A DNA stretch of 64,000 nucleotides from Croceibacterium aestuarii (GTDB lineage Bacteria > Pseudomonadota > Alphaproteobacteria > Sphingomonadales > Sphingomonadaceae), in contig NZ_CP131039.1 in NCBI RefSeq assembly GCF_030657335.1, positions 2,310,501 through 2,374,500 on the forward strand. Direction: 5' to 3'. Positions within the stretch are counted from its first letter, which is position 1, and the number at the start of each line of letters is the position of its first letter. This document shows positions 43,896 to 54,859 of this stretch, piece after piece. Made by a program: the position numbers and the translations under genes. The notes under the pieces are model-generated. The model was not told the origin of the DNA. It saw only the letters and a program-made list of their open reading frames with translations, and did not search any database.

Positions 43896-44318
43896 ATGAC
43901 GAGGCTCAGGCAAGCGGATGCGGCAGACGCGCCGGCGCTGGTCGCGCTGTGGGAAGCCTGCGGCCTGACGCGGCCGTGGAACGATGCCGCCGCCGATCTC
44001 GCCCGCGCGCTCGGGTTCGACGGCAGCACCGTTTTCGTGGTCGAGATGGACAGCCAGATCGTCGCCAGCGCGATGACCGGCTACGACGGGCACCGCGGCT
44101 GGGTGTATTACCTCGCCGTTGCCCCGGGGCACCGAAAGCAAGGCCTCGCTCGCCGGCTGCTGACGGCATGCGAGGCGTGGCTGGCCGCGCTGGGATGCCC
44201 GAAAGTCGAACTCATGGTGCGGGACGGCAATCCCGACGCGGCTGCTTACGAGAAGCTCGGCTGGGACCCGCAGCCCGTACGCGTCTTCGCCCGGTGGCTG
44301 GGGGGACAGGGTACCTGA
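43896..44318 (+). CDS. GNAT family acetyltransferase (YpeA-like)
   Basis: The 140-residue protein has the GNAT fold: MTRLRQADAADAPALVALWEACG, the acceptor strand VYYLAVAPGHRKQGLARRLL with the acetyl-CoA pyrophosphate loop (HRKQGLA), and KVELMVRDGNPDAAAYEKLGW at the C-terminus. This resembles YpeA. The acetylated substrate is unknown. It converges on the cytochrome c gene with a 25-base gap. Confidence 0.88.
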   Translation: MTRLRQADAADAPALVALWEACGLTRPWNDAAADLARALGFDGSTVFVVEMDSQIVASAMTGYDGHRGWVYYLAVAPGHRKQGLARRLLTACEAWLAALGCPKVELMVRDGNPDAAAYEKLGWDPQPVRVFARWLGGQGT

Positions 44319-44343
44319 TCGGTTGCCGCCGCGGGGGACGCGG

Positions 44344-44919
44344 TCAATCTCCCTCGCCCGCCTTCGATGCCGGCAGATGCGCCTGGATGTAGGCGGCGAC
44401 GGCCCAAATCTTGTCCGCGGAAAGCGTGTCCTTGAACGCCGGCATCGCGGTGCCGAACTGGCTCCCGCCCTCGGCGACGGTCCAGTAGATGAACGGGTCC
44501 CACCGGGCCATCGGCATGTCCGACAGCCACGCCAGGTTGCCGGGCGGCGGCGAGAGGCCGCGGCCGGCCTCACCGTCGCCATAGCCTTTCTCGCCATGGC
44601 AGGACTGGCAGTTGGCGGCATAGACCGCCGCGCCGCGATCGACCGTCGCCTGCGATCGGGGCAGCGGGTTGGTCATCGAGGCGTAGGGTTCGGGGATGCC
44701 CCACATCATCGCAACGTGATGCCGCGGCATCGGGCCGGCGCCGTCCCACCCGGGGCCCATATGCCACATCTGACCTCCACCCCAGCGCCCCCAACCCATG
44801 TGGCCACCCGCCGCGCGCGCGACGCCGTCGGGCTGTTGCGAACGCGTCGGCTGCGAGCACGCCATCGTGCCGAGAACCAGCGCGGGAACGAAGGCGGTGA
44901 TGGTCCTGAGGATTTTCAT
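44344..44919 (-). CDS. Monoheme cytochrome c lipoprotein with His/Met-rich linker
   Basis: The 191-residue protein has a lipoprotein signal (LVLGTMAC, C21), then a linker of about 55 residues rich in His, Met, Gly and Trp (residues 38-74), and a class I cytochrome c domain with heme motif C104-Q-S-C107-H108 and axial-Met candidate in FGTAMPAF. GGAGG precedes the ATG. It is probably anchored in the periplasm and passes electrons to an unknown partner. The linker looks suited to copper or heme-edge binding, but that is inference. Confidence 0.85.
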   Translation of the reverse strand: MKILRTITAFVPALVLGTMACSQPTRSQQPDGVARAAGGHMGWGRWGGGQMWHMGPGWDGAGPMPRHHVAMMWGIPEPYASMTNPLPRSQATVDRGAAVYAANCQSCHGEKGYGDGEAGRGLSPPPGNLAWLSDMPMARWDPFIYWTVAEGGSQFGTAMPAFKDTLSADKIWAVAAYIQAHLPASKAGEGD

Positions 44920-45081
44920 GGGGCCCTCCATGCGAAGTATCTGCCACAGGCCAAATCTATCACGAACGAGCCCGTTCACCCAAGCGCCCGCGCCTATCGG
45001 CAGTCCAAAGCGCCACCCGACCTAGCAATTGCTCCGCTCAGGGCCTATCGGGCCGGCACAAGTTCATCTCCGGAGTAATTC

Positions 45082-46185
45082 ATGGGTTTCCGTTGCGGGA
45101 TCGTCGGGCTGCCGAACGTCGGCAAGTCGACGCTGTTCAATGCGCTTACCGAGACGCAGGCGGCGCAGGCGGCGAACTATCCGTTCTGCACCATCGAGCC
45201 GAACGTCGGCCAGGTCGCCGTGCCCGACGAGCGGCTCGACCGGATCGCGGCGATCGGCAAGTCGGCCAAGATCGTGCCGACCCAGCTCGCCTTCGTCGAC
45301 ATCGCCGGACTGGTGAAGGGCGCGAGCAAGGGCGAAGGTTTGGGTAACCAGTTCCTCGGCAACATCCGCGAGGTCGACGCGATCGTCCACGTGCTGCGCT
45401 GTTTCGAGGACGACGACATCCAGCATGTCGCCAACAAGGTCGACCCGATCGCCGATGCCGAGGTGGTCGAGACCGAACTGATGCTGGCCGACCTCGAAAG
45501 CCTCGAAAAGCGCGTTCCCGCAGCGCAGAAGCGCGCCACCTCGGGCAATGACAAAGAGGCCAAGCTGATGGTCAGCGTGCTCGGCCAGGCGCTCGAACTG
45601 CTGCGCGAAGGCAAGCCGGCGCGGCTGACCGAGCCGAAGGACATCGAGGAAGAGCGGGTCTTCGCCCAGGCGCAGCTGCTCACGGCCAAGCCGGTGCTCT
45701 ACGTCTGCAACGTTGCCGAAGAAGACGCGGCGAACGGCAACGAGATGACGGCCAAGGTGTTCGAAAAGGCGGCCGCAGAGGGCGCCGAAGCGGTCGTCGT
45801 GTCCGCGGCCATCGAGAGCGAACTCGTCGCCATGCCGCTCGAGGAGCGGGCCGAGTACCTTGCCGACCTGGGGCTGAGCGAAAGCGGCCTCAGCCGGGTC
45901 ATCAAGGCCGGCTACAAGCTGCTGGGCCTCAAGACGTTCTTCACCGTCGGGCCCAAGGAAGCGCGCGCCTGGACCTTCCCCGCCGGGGCCAAGGCGCCGC
46001 AGGCCGCGGGCGAGATCCATACCGATTTCGAACGCGGCTTCATCCGCGCCGAGACCATCGCCTACGACGACTTCGTCGCGCTGGGCGGCGAAAGCGCCGC
46101 GCGCGAAGCCGGCAAGCTGCGCCAGGAGGGCAAGGAATACCTCGTCCAGGACGGCGACGTGATGCTGTTCAAGTTCAACGTCTGA
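45082..46185 (+). CDS. ychF: Ribosome-binding ATPase YchF (Obg family)
   Basis: YchF/Ola1 is an Obg-family P-loop protein that prefers ATP and binds ribosomes. The 367-residue protein has G1 GLPNVGKSTLFNAL at residue 8, the FVDIAGLVKGASKGEGLGNQFL G3 block, the ALSKRGT-like coiled coil and the C-terminal TGS domain (TFFTVGPKEARAWTFPAGAKAPQAAGEIH; AGKLRQEGKEYLVQDGDVMLFKFNV). A CCGGAG site precedes the ATG. It converges on a TPR-like gene with a shared terminator. Confidence 0.96.
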   Translation: MGFRCGIVGLPNVGKSTLFNALTETQAAQAANYPFCTIEPNVGQVAVPDERLDRIAAIGKSAKIVPTQLAFVDIAGLVKGASKGEGLGNQFLGNIREVDAIVHVLRCFEDDDIQHVANKVDPIADAEVVETELMLADLESLEKRVPAAQKRATSGNDKEAKLMVSVLGQALELLREGKPARLTEPKDIEEERVFAQAQLLTAKPVLYVCNVAEEDAANGNEMTAKVFEKAAAEGAEAVVVSAAIESELVAMPLEERAEYLADLGLSESGLSRVIKAGYKLLGLKTFFTVGPKEARAWTFPAGAKAPQAAGEIHTDFERGFIRAETIAYDDFVALGGESAAREAGKLRQEGKEYLVQDGDVMLFKFNV

Positions 46186-46195
46186 CGCAGGCACG

Positions 46196-46226
46196 AAAAC
46201 GGCGCGGGAACCGAAGTCCCCGCGCC
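46196..46226 (-). terminator. Terminator between ychF and the TPR-like gene
   Basis: On the minus strand a GC stem (GGCGCGGGGAC / GTTCCCGCGCC) closes on a TTCG tetraloop and is followed by GTTTTC. It fits an intrinsic terminator for the minus-strand gene ending at 46250 and probably also stops ychF transcripts, whose stop codon is at 46185. Confidence 0.75.
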
Positions 46227-46249
46227 GCCCGTGTCACTGACCGTCCGGC

Positions 46250-47548
46250 TCAGGCGCCGGCCGATTTCTTCGTCGCGGCGTAGGTCATCCACATCTGCGC
46301 GACGGGCGCGCTGCCGCCGGCGACCTGGCCCAGCGTGGCGGTGCCTTCGTCGTACTTGCCCTGCAGGACCTGGGCCATGCCAAGCCGCAGCAGCGCCTGC
46401 TGACGGTCGTTCACGCCCTTGTCGAGCGCCGTCTTGAACATGTCCTCGGCCGCAGCGTAATCGCCGAACGAGAGGAACGCGTTGGCGTTGCCCAGCGCGG
46501 TCTTGCCGGTTGCCGCAGAGCGGGCTTCGCCCACCGACGCGGGCACGTCCTTGCGATCGCCCGCGGCGCGCGGTTCGGCCTCGGCCAGGTTATCCTTGTA
46601 GAAGGCGTCGTCGGCCTGGAAGACGCCGGCCTGCTTGCCTTCCCCGAGCACCGAGACGACTTCCGCCGGAAGGCCGCTCTGGGATGCAGTCGTCACGTAT
46701 TCCTTGAACTCGTAGGGTTCTTTCATCGAACCGGTCGCCCGCATCAGCCGCAGGAGGTCGAGCGAGGCTTGCGGATCGAGCTGACCGACCTGCTGGACCG
46801 TCTGCAAGGCGATCTGCCAGTTCTTCGGGGTGGCGTCGTTGGCCACCAGGCGCTTGGCATATTCGTACACCGCATCGGTCATCTTGGCGTCGAGCGCGAC
46901 CTTCAGACCGCGCAGGATCCAAGATTCGTCGTTCTTCTGTCCGGCCGCAGTGCGCTTGTCGAGCAAGCCGGACAGGTAGGTCAGGCCCTGCGGTACCTCG
47001 TTGTTGTTGAAGTAGGTGTCGGCGAGCAGGACGTCGGGCAGCCCATCGGTGTAGCCCGCGTCGACCGAGGCCTGGTAGTACTGCCGCGCCTTGACCCAAT
47101 CCTTGTCGGCAACCGCAAAGCGGGCGAGATAGTAGTTGTAGAGACCGAGCTGCTCGGCCGGCGCCTTGCCGCTGGCAAGGATCATCTCGAGGCCCTGCTT
47201 CTGGACTCCGGTATCCTTGAGCTTGCCGCCCAGCGCGACCAGCGAGTTGCCCATCACATAGCGGTCCTGATCGGTCTCGACCGTCGCCGAGACGGCCGGG
47301 ATCATCGCCTTCGCGGCGGCAAAGTCGCCGGTTTCGGCGTTCACGATCGCGGCATAGGGTTCGTAAGCTTCGGCGAAGGCCTTCGAGTTCTTATCCTCGT
47401 TCGACTTCTCCTTGTCCTTCTTGGCCTTGGCATAGGCCGGCGCGCTCAGCGCGGCGCCGCCGAGCACGCCGCCCGCGGCGAGGGCAAGCGCCAGCGTCAA
47501 GGGCGAGGCGAGGCGTCGGCGAAGGGCATGACTGGACTTGCGAACCAT
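46250..47548 (-). CDS. Secreted TPR-like repeat protein
   Basis: The 432-residue protein has a long signal peptide (about 40 residues, ending APAYAKA), a lysine-rich segment, and then helical hairpin repeats with TPR character (YYLARFAVADKDWVKARQYYQASVDAGY; LRLGMAQVLQGKYDEGTATLGQV). It should be periplasmic or outer-membrane associated. No enzymatic motif was seen, so a scaffolding role is likely. It is divergent from gyrA with 291 bases between, which hold the promoters of both but no gene. Confidence 0.78.
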   Translation of the reverse strand: MVRKSSHALRRRLASPLTLALALAAGGVLGGAALSAPAYAKAKKDKEKSNEDKNSKAFAEAYEPYAAIVNAETGDFAAAKAMIPAVSATVETDQDRYVMGNSLVALGGKLKDTGVQKQGLEMILASGKAPAEQLGLYNYYLARFAVADKDWVKARQYYQASVDAGYTDGLPDVLLADTYFNNNEVPQGLTYLSGLLDKRTAAGQKNDESWILRGLKVALDAKMTDAVYEYAKRLVANDATPKNWQIALQTVQQVGQLDPQASLDLLRLMRATGSMKEPYEFKEYVTTASQSGLPAEVVSVLGEGKQAGVFQADDAFYKDNLAEAEPRAAGDRKDVPASVGEARSAATGKTALGNANAFLSFGDYAAAEDMFKTALDKGVNDRQQALLRLGMAQVLQGKYDEGTATLGQVAGGSAPVAQMWMTYAATKKSAGA

Positions 47549-47839
47549 GGGTATTCTCTCCTGTCGGAAACGGGGGCCTGGCGGCCGGAACGTTGCGCGC
47601 GCTTGCCTCTGCCGAGGTGCGCCGAAATTTGCAAACCGGTTATCGGCCGGGGACGGTGAATAGCGATTGAATGAGCGGTTTTCGCGGTGCAATCTTGCGC
47701 TCCGCCGAAATTGGGCGGCAAGTGTGGAAAAAGCGCCGCCGAGCGCCCATCTAGGGGGCTGCAAGCTGGCTATGACCTGCCCCATCCCGTAGGGTTCGCG
47801 GCGAGCCGAAACCGACAACAGAACAGGCATTTTTCGCAG

Positions 47840-50620
<2,781 letters not shown>

Positions 50621-50625
50621 CGGGC

Positions 50626-50656
50626 TTGACCCTCACGCGGCGTGAGGGAGTATCTC
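50626..50656 (+). promoter_or_regulatory. MerR-type promoter and operator
   Basis: TTGACC (50626-50631) and TATCTC (50651-50656) are separated by 19 bases, the long spacer typical of MerR-controlled promoters. The spacer is covered by a perfect palindrome, CCCTCACGC-G-GCGTGAGGG (50630-50648). Transcription would start about 25 bases before the MerR gene's ATG, so this is an autoregulated promoter. Confidence 0.85.
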
Positions 50657-50686
50657 ACCGTCCTTGCGAAGGAAGGACGACGAGAA

Positions 50687-51463
50687 ATGGCCCGGTATAC
50701 CGTCAAGCAGCTTGCGCGCCTGTCCGGCGTGTCGGTGCGCACGCTGCATCATTATGACGAGATCGGGCTGCTCAAGCCGTCGTTCGTTGGCGCGAACCGC
50801 TATCGGTATTACGGCCGAGAGGAACTCGTCCGGCTGCAAGACGTGCTGTTCTACCGCGAACTCGGCGTCCCGCTGGCGGAAATCCCTCGCCTGATCGAGG
50901 GCGACGGCCGCGACCGGGTCGAGATCCTCACCGAGCATCGCACCCTTCTCGCCGACCGGGTAAAGCGCTCGCGCCAACTCCTCCGCACGATCGACCGCAC
51001 CATCGCGGACATCACGGGAGAAGAGGCAATGACCGACAAGGACATGTTCGAGGGCTTCAACGGGGCCAAGCAGGCCGAGTACGAGAGGTGGCTGGTCGAA
51101 CGTTATGGCGGCGACATGCGGAAGCGGATCGAGGCCAGCAAGGCGAAGCTCGCATCGCTCGACGAGGAGAACCTGGAAGCGCGACTGTCCGAAGGGCAAT
51201 CAGCCTCGCGCGCTCTGGCCGAGGCTTTCAAGGCTGGGGCGAAGGCGGACGATCCGGCAAACGATCCCCTGCTCGCACGCCATCACGCATGGATCGCCAC
51301 GATGTGGAATCGGTCGTGCTCCCCCGAAGCCTATGCGGGTCTGTCCGACCTCTATCTCGAAAACCCCGATTTCCGCGCAACATTCGAACGCGAAAGGGAA
51401 GGATTTGCCGAATGGCTCGCTGCAGCGATGAAGGCCTACGCGGCACGGCTGCAAGAGAGCTAG
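50687..51463 (+). CDS. MerR family regulator with TipAS-type domain
   Basis: The 258-residue protein has a MerR winged helix (YTVKQLARLSGVSVRTLHHYDEIGLLKPS, NRYRYYGREELVRLQDVLFYRELGV), a coiled coil, and a C-terminal TipAS-like domain (residues about 125-258: EAMTDKDMFEGFNGAKQAEYERW, NDPLLARHHAWIATMW, YLENPDFRATFERE). TipAS domains bind thiopeptide-like drugs or other small molecules. The ATG at 50687 is used; a longer in-frame start at 50642 would run through the operator. The only controlled gene visible is itself. Confidence 0.88.
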   Translation: MARYTVKQLARLSGVSVRTLHHYDEIGLLKPSFVGANRYRYYGREELVRLQDVLFYRELGVPLAEIPRLIEGDGRDRVEILTEHRTLLADRVKRSRQLLRTIDRTIADITGEEAMTDKDMFEGFNGAKQAEYERWLVERYGGDMRKRIEASKAKLASLDEENLEARLSEGQSASRALAEAFKAGAKADDPANDPLLARHHAWIATMWNRSCSPEAYAGLSDLYLENPDFRATFEREREGFAEWLAAAMKAYAARLQES

Positions 51464-52113
51464 AGGCGCCGCCGCAGCCGGCCGAGCACGCCGATGCAGA
51501 TAAGGAACTGCCCGGTGTAGTACAGCGGCCAGATCAGCCACTGCTGCCACTCCTGCCCCATGAGCGGCCCATATCCGGCGACAATCAGCGTGTCGGAGAC
51601 GAGAAACAGGACAGCGCCAAGCCCGACGCGATAGCGCGAGAAGGCGCTGAGCCAGGCGCAGGCGGCCATGCCGCCGACCGCCAGGCCGTAGAGCGCAGCG
51701 GGCAGCGCCTCGGCGCGGTCGAACGGGAGCAGCCAGAAGATAACCGGAGTGAGCAGCACCATTGCTGCGGCAGCGACTTTCTGGGTCGCTGCGACATGAT
51801 CGCGCGGGTGCCTGAGGTAGAGCCCGATGGCACCAAGGTGGTATCCGGCAAAGAGCAGGGCCCCGGCAATAGGATCGACCTCCATGGCTATGTCGCCGAG
51901 CGCGGCGACGATCATGATCGCGCCCATATGATAGGCGTCGCGGCCGCGGTGCCGCATGAAGGCATAGAGAGCGAGCAGGCCGACCCCCGCACCCTTGAGC
52001 GGGACGAGAAACAGCTCGGGCAGCGGCGACTGACGCATGACGAAGAACGCCAGCGCCGCGGCCATGCTGGCCAGCAGGATCGGACGCTTCTCGCTCAGAG
52101 CACGATTCGGCAC
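51460..52113 (-). CDS. YhhN family membrane protein (lysoplasmalogenase-like)
   Basis: YhhN/TMEM86 proteins are multi-pass membrane proteins, some of which hydrolyse the vinyl-ether bond of lysoplasmalogens. The 217-residue protein has about eight helices, with conserved acidic residues in [12 protein letters not shown] and [14 protein letters not shown]. The GTG at 52113 has GGGAAAT before it; the longer frame upstream overlaps the trmFO start region. Its stop codon overlaps that of the convergent MerR gene. Actual substrate is unknown. Confidence 0.8.
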   Translation of the reverse strand: MPNRALSEKRPILLASMAAALAFFVMRQSPLPELFLVPLKGAGVGLLALYAFMRHRGRDAYHMGAIMIVAALGDIAMEVDPIAGALLFAGYHLGAIGLYLRHPRDHVAATQKVAAAAMVLLTPVIFWLLPFDRAEALPAALYGLAVGGMAACAWLSAFSRYRVGLGAVLFLVSDTLIVAGYGPLMGQEWQQWLIWPLYYTGQFLICIGVLGRLRRRL

Positions 52114-52178
52114 GGATTTCCCTTTCCGGTTCGCTTGGGCTTGATGCGCGGCGCCTACAAGCACTAGGCGACTTAGCA

Positions 52179-53543
52179 ATGTCTTACGATGTCCACATTA
52201 TCGGCGGCGGTCTCGCCGGGAGCGAGGCGGCTTGGCAGCTCGCCCGGCGCGGCGCGCGGGTGAGGCTGTCGGAAATGCGCGGGGGCGGCGACATGACGCC
52301 GGCGCACCAGGGCAGCGGGCTGGCCGAACTGGTCTGTTCCAACTCCTTCCGCTCCGACGACGACGAAAAGAACGCCGTCGGCCTGCTGCACCACGAGATG
52401 CGGCGGCTCGATTCGCTGATCATGCGCGCCGGCGAAGCCGCCCGGGTGCCGGCCGGTTCGGCCATGGCAGTCGACCGCGAGGTCTTTTCCGCCGAAGTGG
52501 AGAAGGCGCTCGGCCAGCAATCGAACATCGAGATCGTCCGCGAGCGGATCGATGCCCTACCCTCCTCCGGACCGACGATCGTCGCCACCGGCCCGCTGAC
52601 GGCGGCGGCGCTGGCGCAAAGCATCGTCGCCGCGACCGGACAGGACCGTCTCGCCTTCTTCGACGCCATCGCCCCGATCGTCCATTTCGACAGCATCGAC
52701 ATGGACAAATGCTGGATGCAATCGCGCTGGAACAAGGTCGATTCAGCGGGTGGAGAAGGCAAGGATTACATCAACTGCCCGATGACCCGGGAGCAATATC
52801 TCGCCTTCCACCAAGGCCTGCTCGACGGCGAGAAGGGCGAGTTCAAGGAGTGGGAAACCAGCACGCCCTATTTCGATGGCTGCATGCCGATCGAGGTCAT
52901 GGCCGCGCGCGGTGTCGACACGCTGCGCTTTGGCCCGATGAAACCGGTCGGACTCGACAATCCGCATGACGCCACGCCCGAGTTTCCCCAGGGCCGCTGG
53001 CCGCATGCCGTGGTCCAGCTGCGGCAGGACAACAAGCTCGGCACGCTGTGGAACATGGTCGGCTTCCAGACCAAGCTCAAACATGCCGAGCAGGTGCGCC
53101 TGTTCCGGACGATCCCCGGCCTCGAGAACGCCGAGTTCGCCCGGCTCGGCGGGCTGCACCGCAACACCTTCCTCAATTCGCCGACGCTGCTCGACCGGCA
53201 ATTGCGCCTGCGCGCGGCGCCGCACATCCGTTTCGCCGGGCAAATCACGGGCTGCGAAGGCTATGTCGAAAGCGCGGCGGTCGGCCTCCTCGCCGGCATC
53301 ATGGCGGCCGACGACCTGGCGGGCATCCCGTGGACCGCCCCGCCGGCGACGAGCGCGATGGGCGCGCTGCTGGCGCACATCACCGGCGATGCCGAGGCCG
53401 ACAGCTACCAGCCGATGAACGTCAACTTCGGCCTGTTCCCGCCGCTCCACGAAGTCGCCAAGAAGCAGCGCAAGGAAGCCTATACCGGCCGCGCCAAGGC
53501 CGACTTCGGCGCCTGGCTCGAGAGCATGCGCGTCCCCGCCTAG
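52179..53543 (+). CDS. trmFO: Methylenetetrahydrofolate--tRNA-(uracil-5-)-methyltransferase TrmFO
   Basis: TrmFO makes m5U54 in tRNA with methylenetetrahydrofolate and FADH2. The 454-residue protein has the FAD dinucleotide motif [24 protein letters not shown], the CSNSFRSDD and [25 protein letters not shown] blocks, [30 protein letters not shown] (with the catalytic cysteine) and [20 protein letters not shown] with the second cysteine. It is the Gram-positive/alphaproteobacterial alternative to TrmA. Confidence 0.95.
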   Translation: MSYDVHIIGGGLAGSEAAWQLARRGARVRLSEMRGGGDMTPAHQGSGLAELVCSNSFRSDDDEKNAVGLLHHEMRRLDSLIMRAGEAARVPAGSAMAVDREVFSAEVEKALGQQSNIEIVRERIDALPSSGPTIVATGPLTAAALAQSIVAATGQDRLAFFDAIAPIVHFDSIDMDKCWMQSRWNKVDSAGGEGKDYINCPMTREQYLAFHQGLLDGEKGEFKEWETSTPYFDGCMPIEVMAARGVDTLRFGPMKPVGLDNPHDATPEFPQGRWPHAVVQLRQDNKLGTLWNMVGFQTKLKHAEQVRLFRTIPGLENAEFARLGGLHRNTFLNSPTLLDRQLRLRAAPHIRFAGQITGCEGYVESAAVGLLAGIMAADDLAGIPWTAPPATSAMGALLAHITGDAEADSYQPMNVNFGLFPPLHEVAKKQRKEAYTGRAKADFGAWLESMRVPA

Positions 53544-53550
53544 GCACGAG

Positions 53551-54018
53551 CTACCTGGTGCAGGAGCAGGTGTTCGTCGGACGCGGTTTGGGCCTGGGCG
53601 CGCTGGTGGCGAATTCGGCCGGGCTCAGCTTGTTGTCGCCGTTGGCATCCATCTCGGCGAAACGGTCGGAGGTCGCAACGGCCCATTCCTCGAACGTCAG
53701 CAGGTTGTTGCCGTCGACATCGAGCTTGCGAAAGCCGTCGGTTCGGCTCGACATCATCTCGTTACGCGTGATCACGCGGTCGCGGTTGCGGTCGTATCGG
53801 TAGAAGCGCTGTTCCTCGCGGGTCAGTTCGCTCGCCTCGGGCGGGGCCGGCCCTTCGAGCCCGGCAATGTCGGCGCTCGGCAGTCCGCTCGGCGTTATAA
53901 GCGGCGCGGGCAGCGGCGGCGGGGCACCGCGTTCGACTTCCGCCCGGCCCTGCGCCCAGACCAGCCCGATTGCGAAGAGAACCAGCACGCCGAGCGCGCC
54001 GAGCACCATCTTGTTCAT
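53551..54018 (-). CDS. Membrane-anchored EF-hand protein
   Basis: The 155-residue protein has one N-terminal hydrophobic helix (residues 4-22, an anchor or uncleaved signal), a proline-rich linker and three EF-hand loops: D76-E87, D100-E111 and D124-E135, each with Ca-ligand residues at the usual positions (DVDGNNLLTFEE, DANGDNKLSPAE). The first loop (DRNRDRVITRNE) is slightly degenerate. It is probably periplasmic and calcium-binding. Partner is unknown. It converges on trmFO with a seven-base gap. Confidence 0.82.
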   Translation of the reverse strand: MNKMVLGALGVLVLFAIGLVWAQGRAEVERGAPPPLPAPLITPSGLPSADIAGLEGPAPPEASELTREEQRFYRYDRNRDRVITRNEMMSSRTDGFRKLDVDGNNLLTFEEWAVATSDRFAEMDANGDNKLSPAEFATSAPRPKPRPTNTCSCTR

Positions 54019-54049
54019 TTCGCGTCCCTTTCCCGGGAGCGACAATAGC

Positions 54050-54694
54050 CTAGCGGCCGAACATGCCAACCCGCATCGCCAGCAGGGCGGCGCCGCGTCC
54101 TTCGAGCAGGGGCCGTCCGCCGTGGACAATGGCGCGGCGGCCGAGCGCGCCCAGGATCGCCAGCGGCCGCAGCGCGCGATGGGACGGCAGACGTGCGCCC
54201 CCGGTTGCGGCAACGCGGAGAACCGTTTCGCGCTCGGTAGGGTCGGTCAGATTGCCGGCGAGGTCGGCCAACGCCCAGCTACGTCCTGCGCTCGCCGCCA
54301 ATGGATCGCTTGCCCCAAGCTCGCCGGCCAATGCAGCAAATGCCGCGGCGCGCCCGGCGGCAAAGCCCTCGACAGCGGCAACGTCTAGCGTTTCGGCAAG
54401 CAGCCCCTCCCAGCCGTCGACCAGAGGCAAGAGCGCATCCGGGGCGCGCCAGTGTGTCAGTTCGGCGAGCAAGGGATCGCCCTTAGGCCACGCGGCGCGA
54501 GGCTCGCCGAGACGATCGCGCCACCACGCAATCCGCACCTGCGCCAGCAGCGGCTCGTGCCCGCGGCGCACGAAGGCCGCAAGCCGCGCATCCAGCGCCA
54601 GCACCGCCAGGATGGGTTCGAGGGCGCCCGGCCTGGCATGGGCCAACGCGAGTCGCTGCGGCTCGGCCAATTCGTCGACAAGCGCGTGGTCCAT
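54050..54694 (-). CDS. Squalene/phytoene synthase-fold protein, NDUFAF6-like, likely non-catalytic
   Basis: The 214-residue protein resembles the N-terminal part of isoprenoid synthases (LAVLALDARLAAFVRRGHEP, LLAQVRIAWWRDRLGE) but lacks the two D-x3-D prenyl-diphosphate motifs and is shorter than true synthases (about 280). Such truncated paralogs in alphaproteobacteria are relatives of NDUFAF6, a complex I assembly factor. Function here is inferred. It lies upstream of the EF-hand gene on the same strand and is divergent from the TadE/TadG island. Confidence 0.65.
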   Translation of the reverse strand: MDHALVDELAEPQRLALAHARPGALEPILAVLALDARLAAFVRRGHEPLLAQVRIAWWRDRLGEPRAAWPKGDPLLAELTHWRAPDALLPLVDGWEGLLAETLDVAAVEGFAAGRAAAFAALAGELGASDPLAASAGRSWALADLAGNLTDPTERETVLRVAATGGARLPSHRALRPLAILGALGRRAIVHGGRPLLEGRGAALLAMRVGMFGR

Positions 54695-54859
54695 GCGCGC
54701 TTTTCACGGCAGGCGCGCCGCCTCCTGTCAACCCAATGGCGCGGGGAAACCCGGATTCCGTGGTCAAGTTGCCGTTAACCGTCCCCTTTCACGGACTGGT
54801 GAGCATGATGGCCTAAAAGCATCCTGTTCGAACCCCGATTTCTATTTGTGGCAGGGCTC

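Noticed and set aside
54695-54859. CtrA binding sites upstream of the TadE/TadG island
   Set aside because: Only a half site (GTTAACC) is visible here and another (ATTAACC) near 57117; the full TTAA-N7-TTAA pattern is missing.
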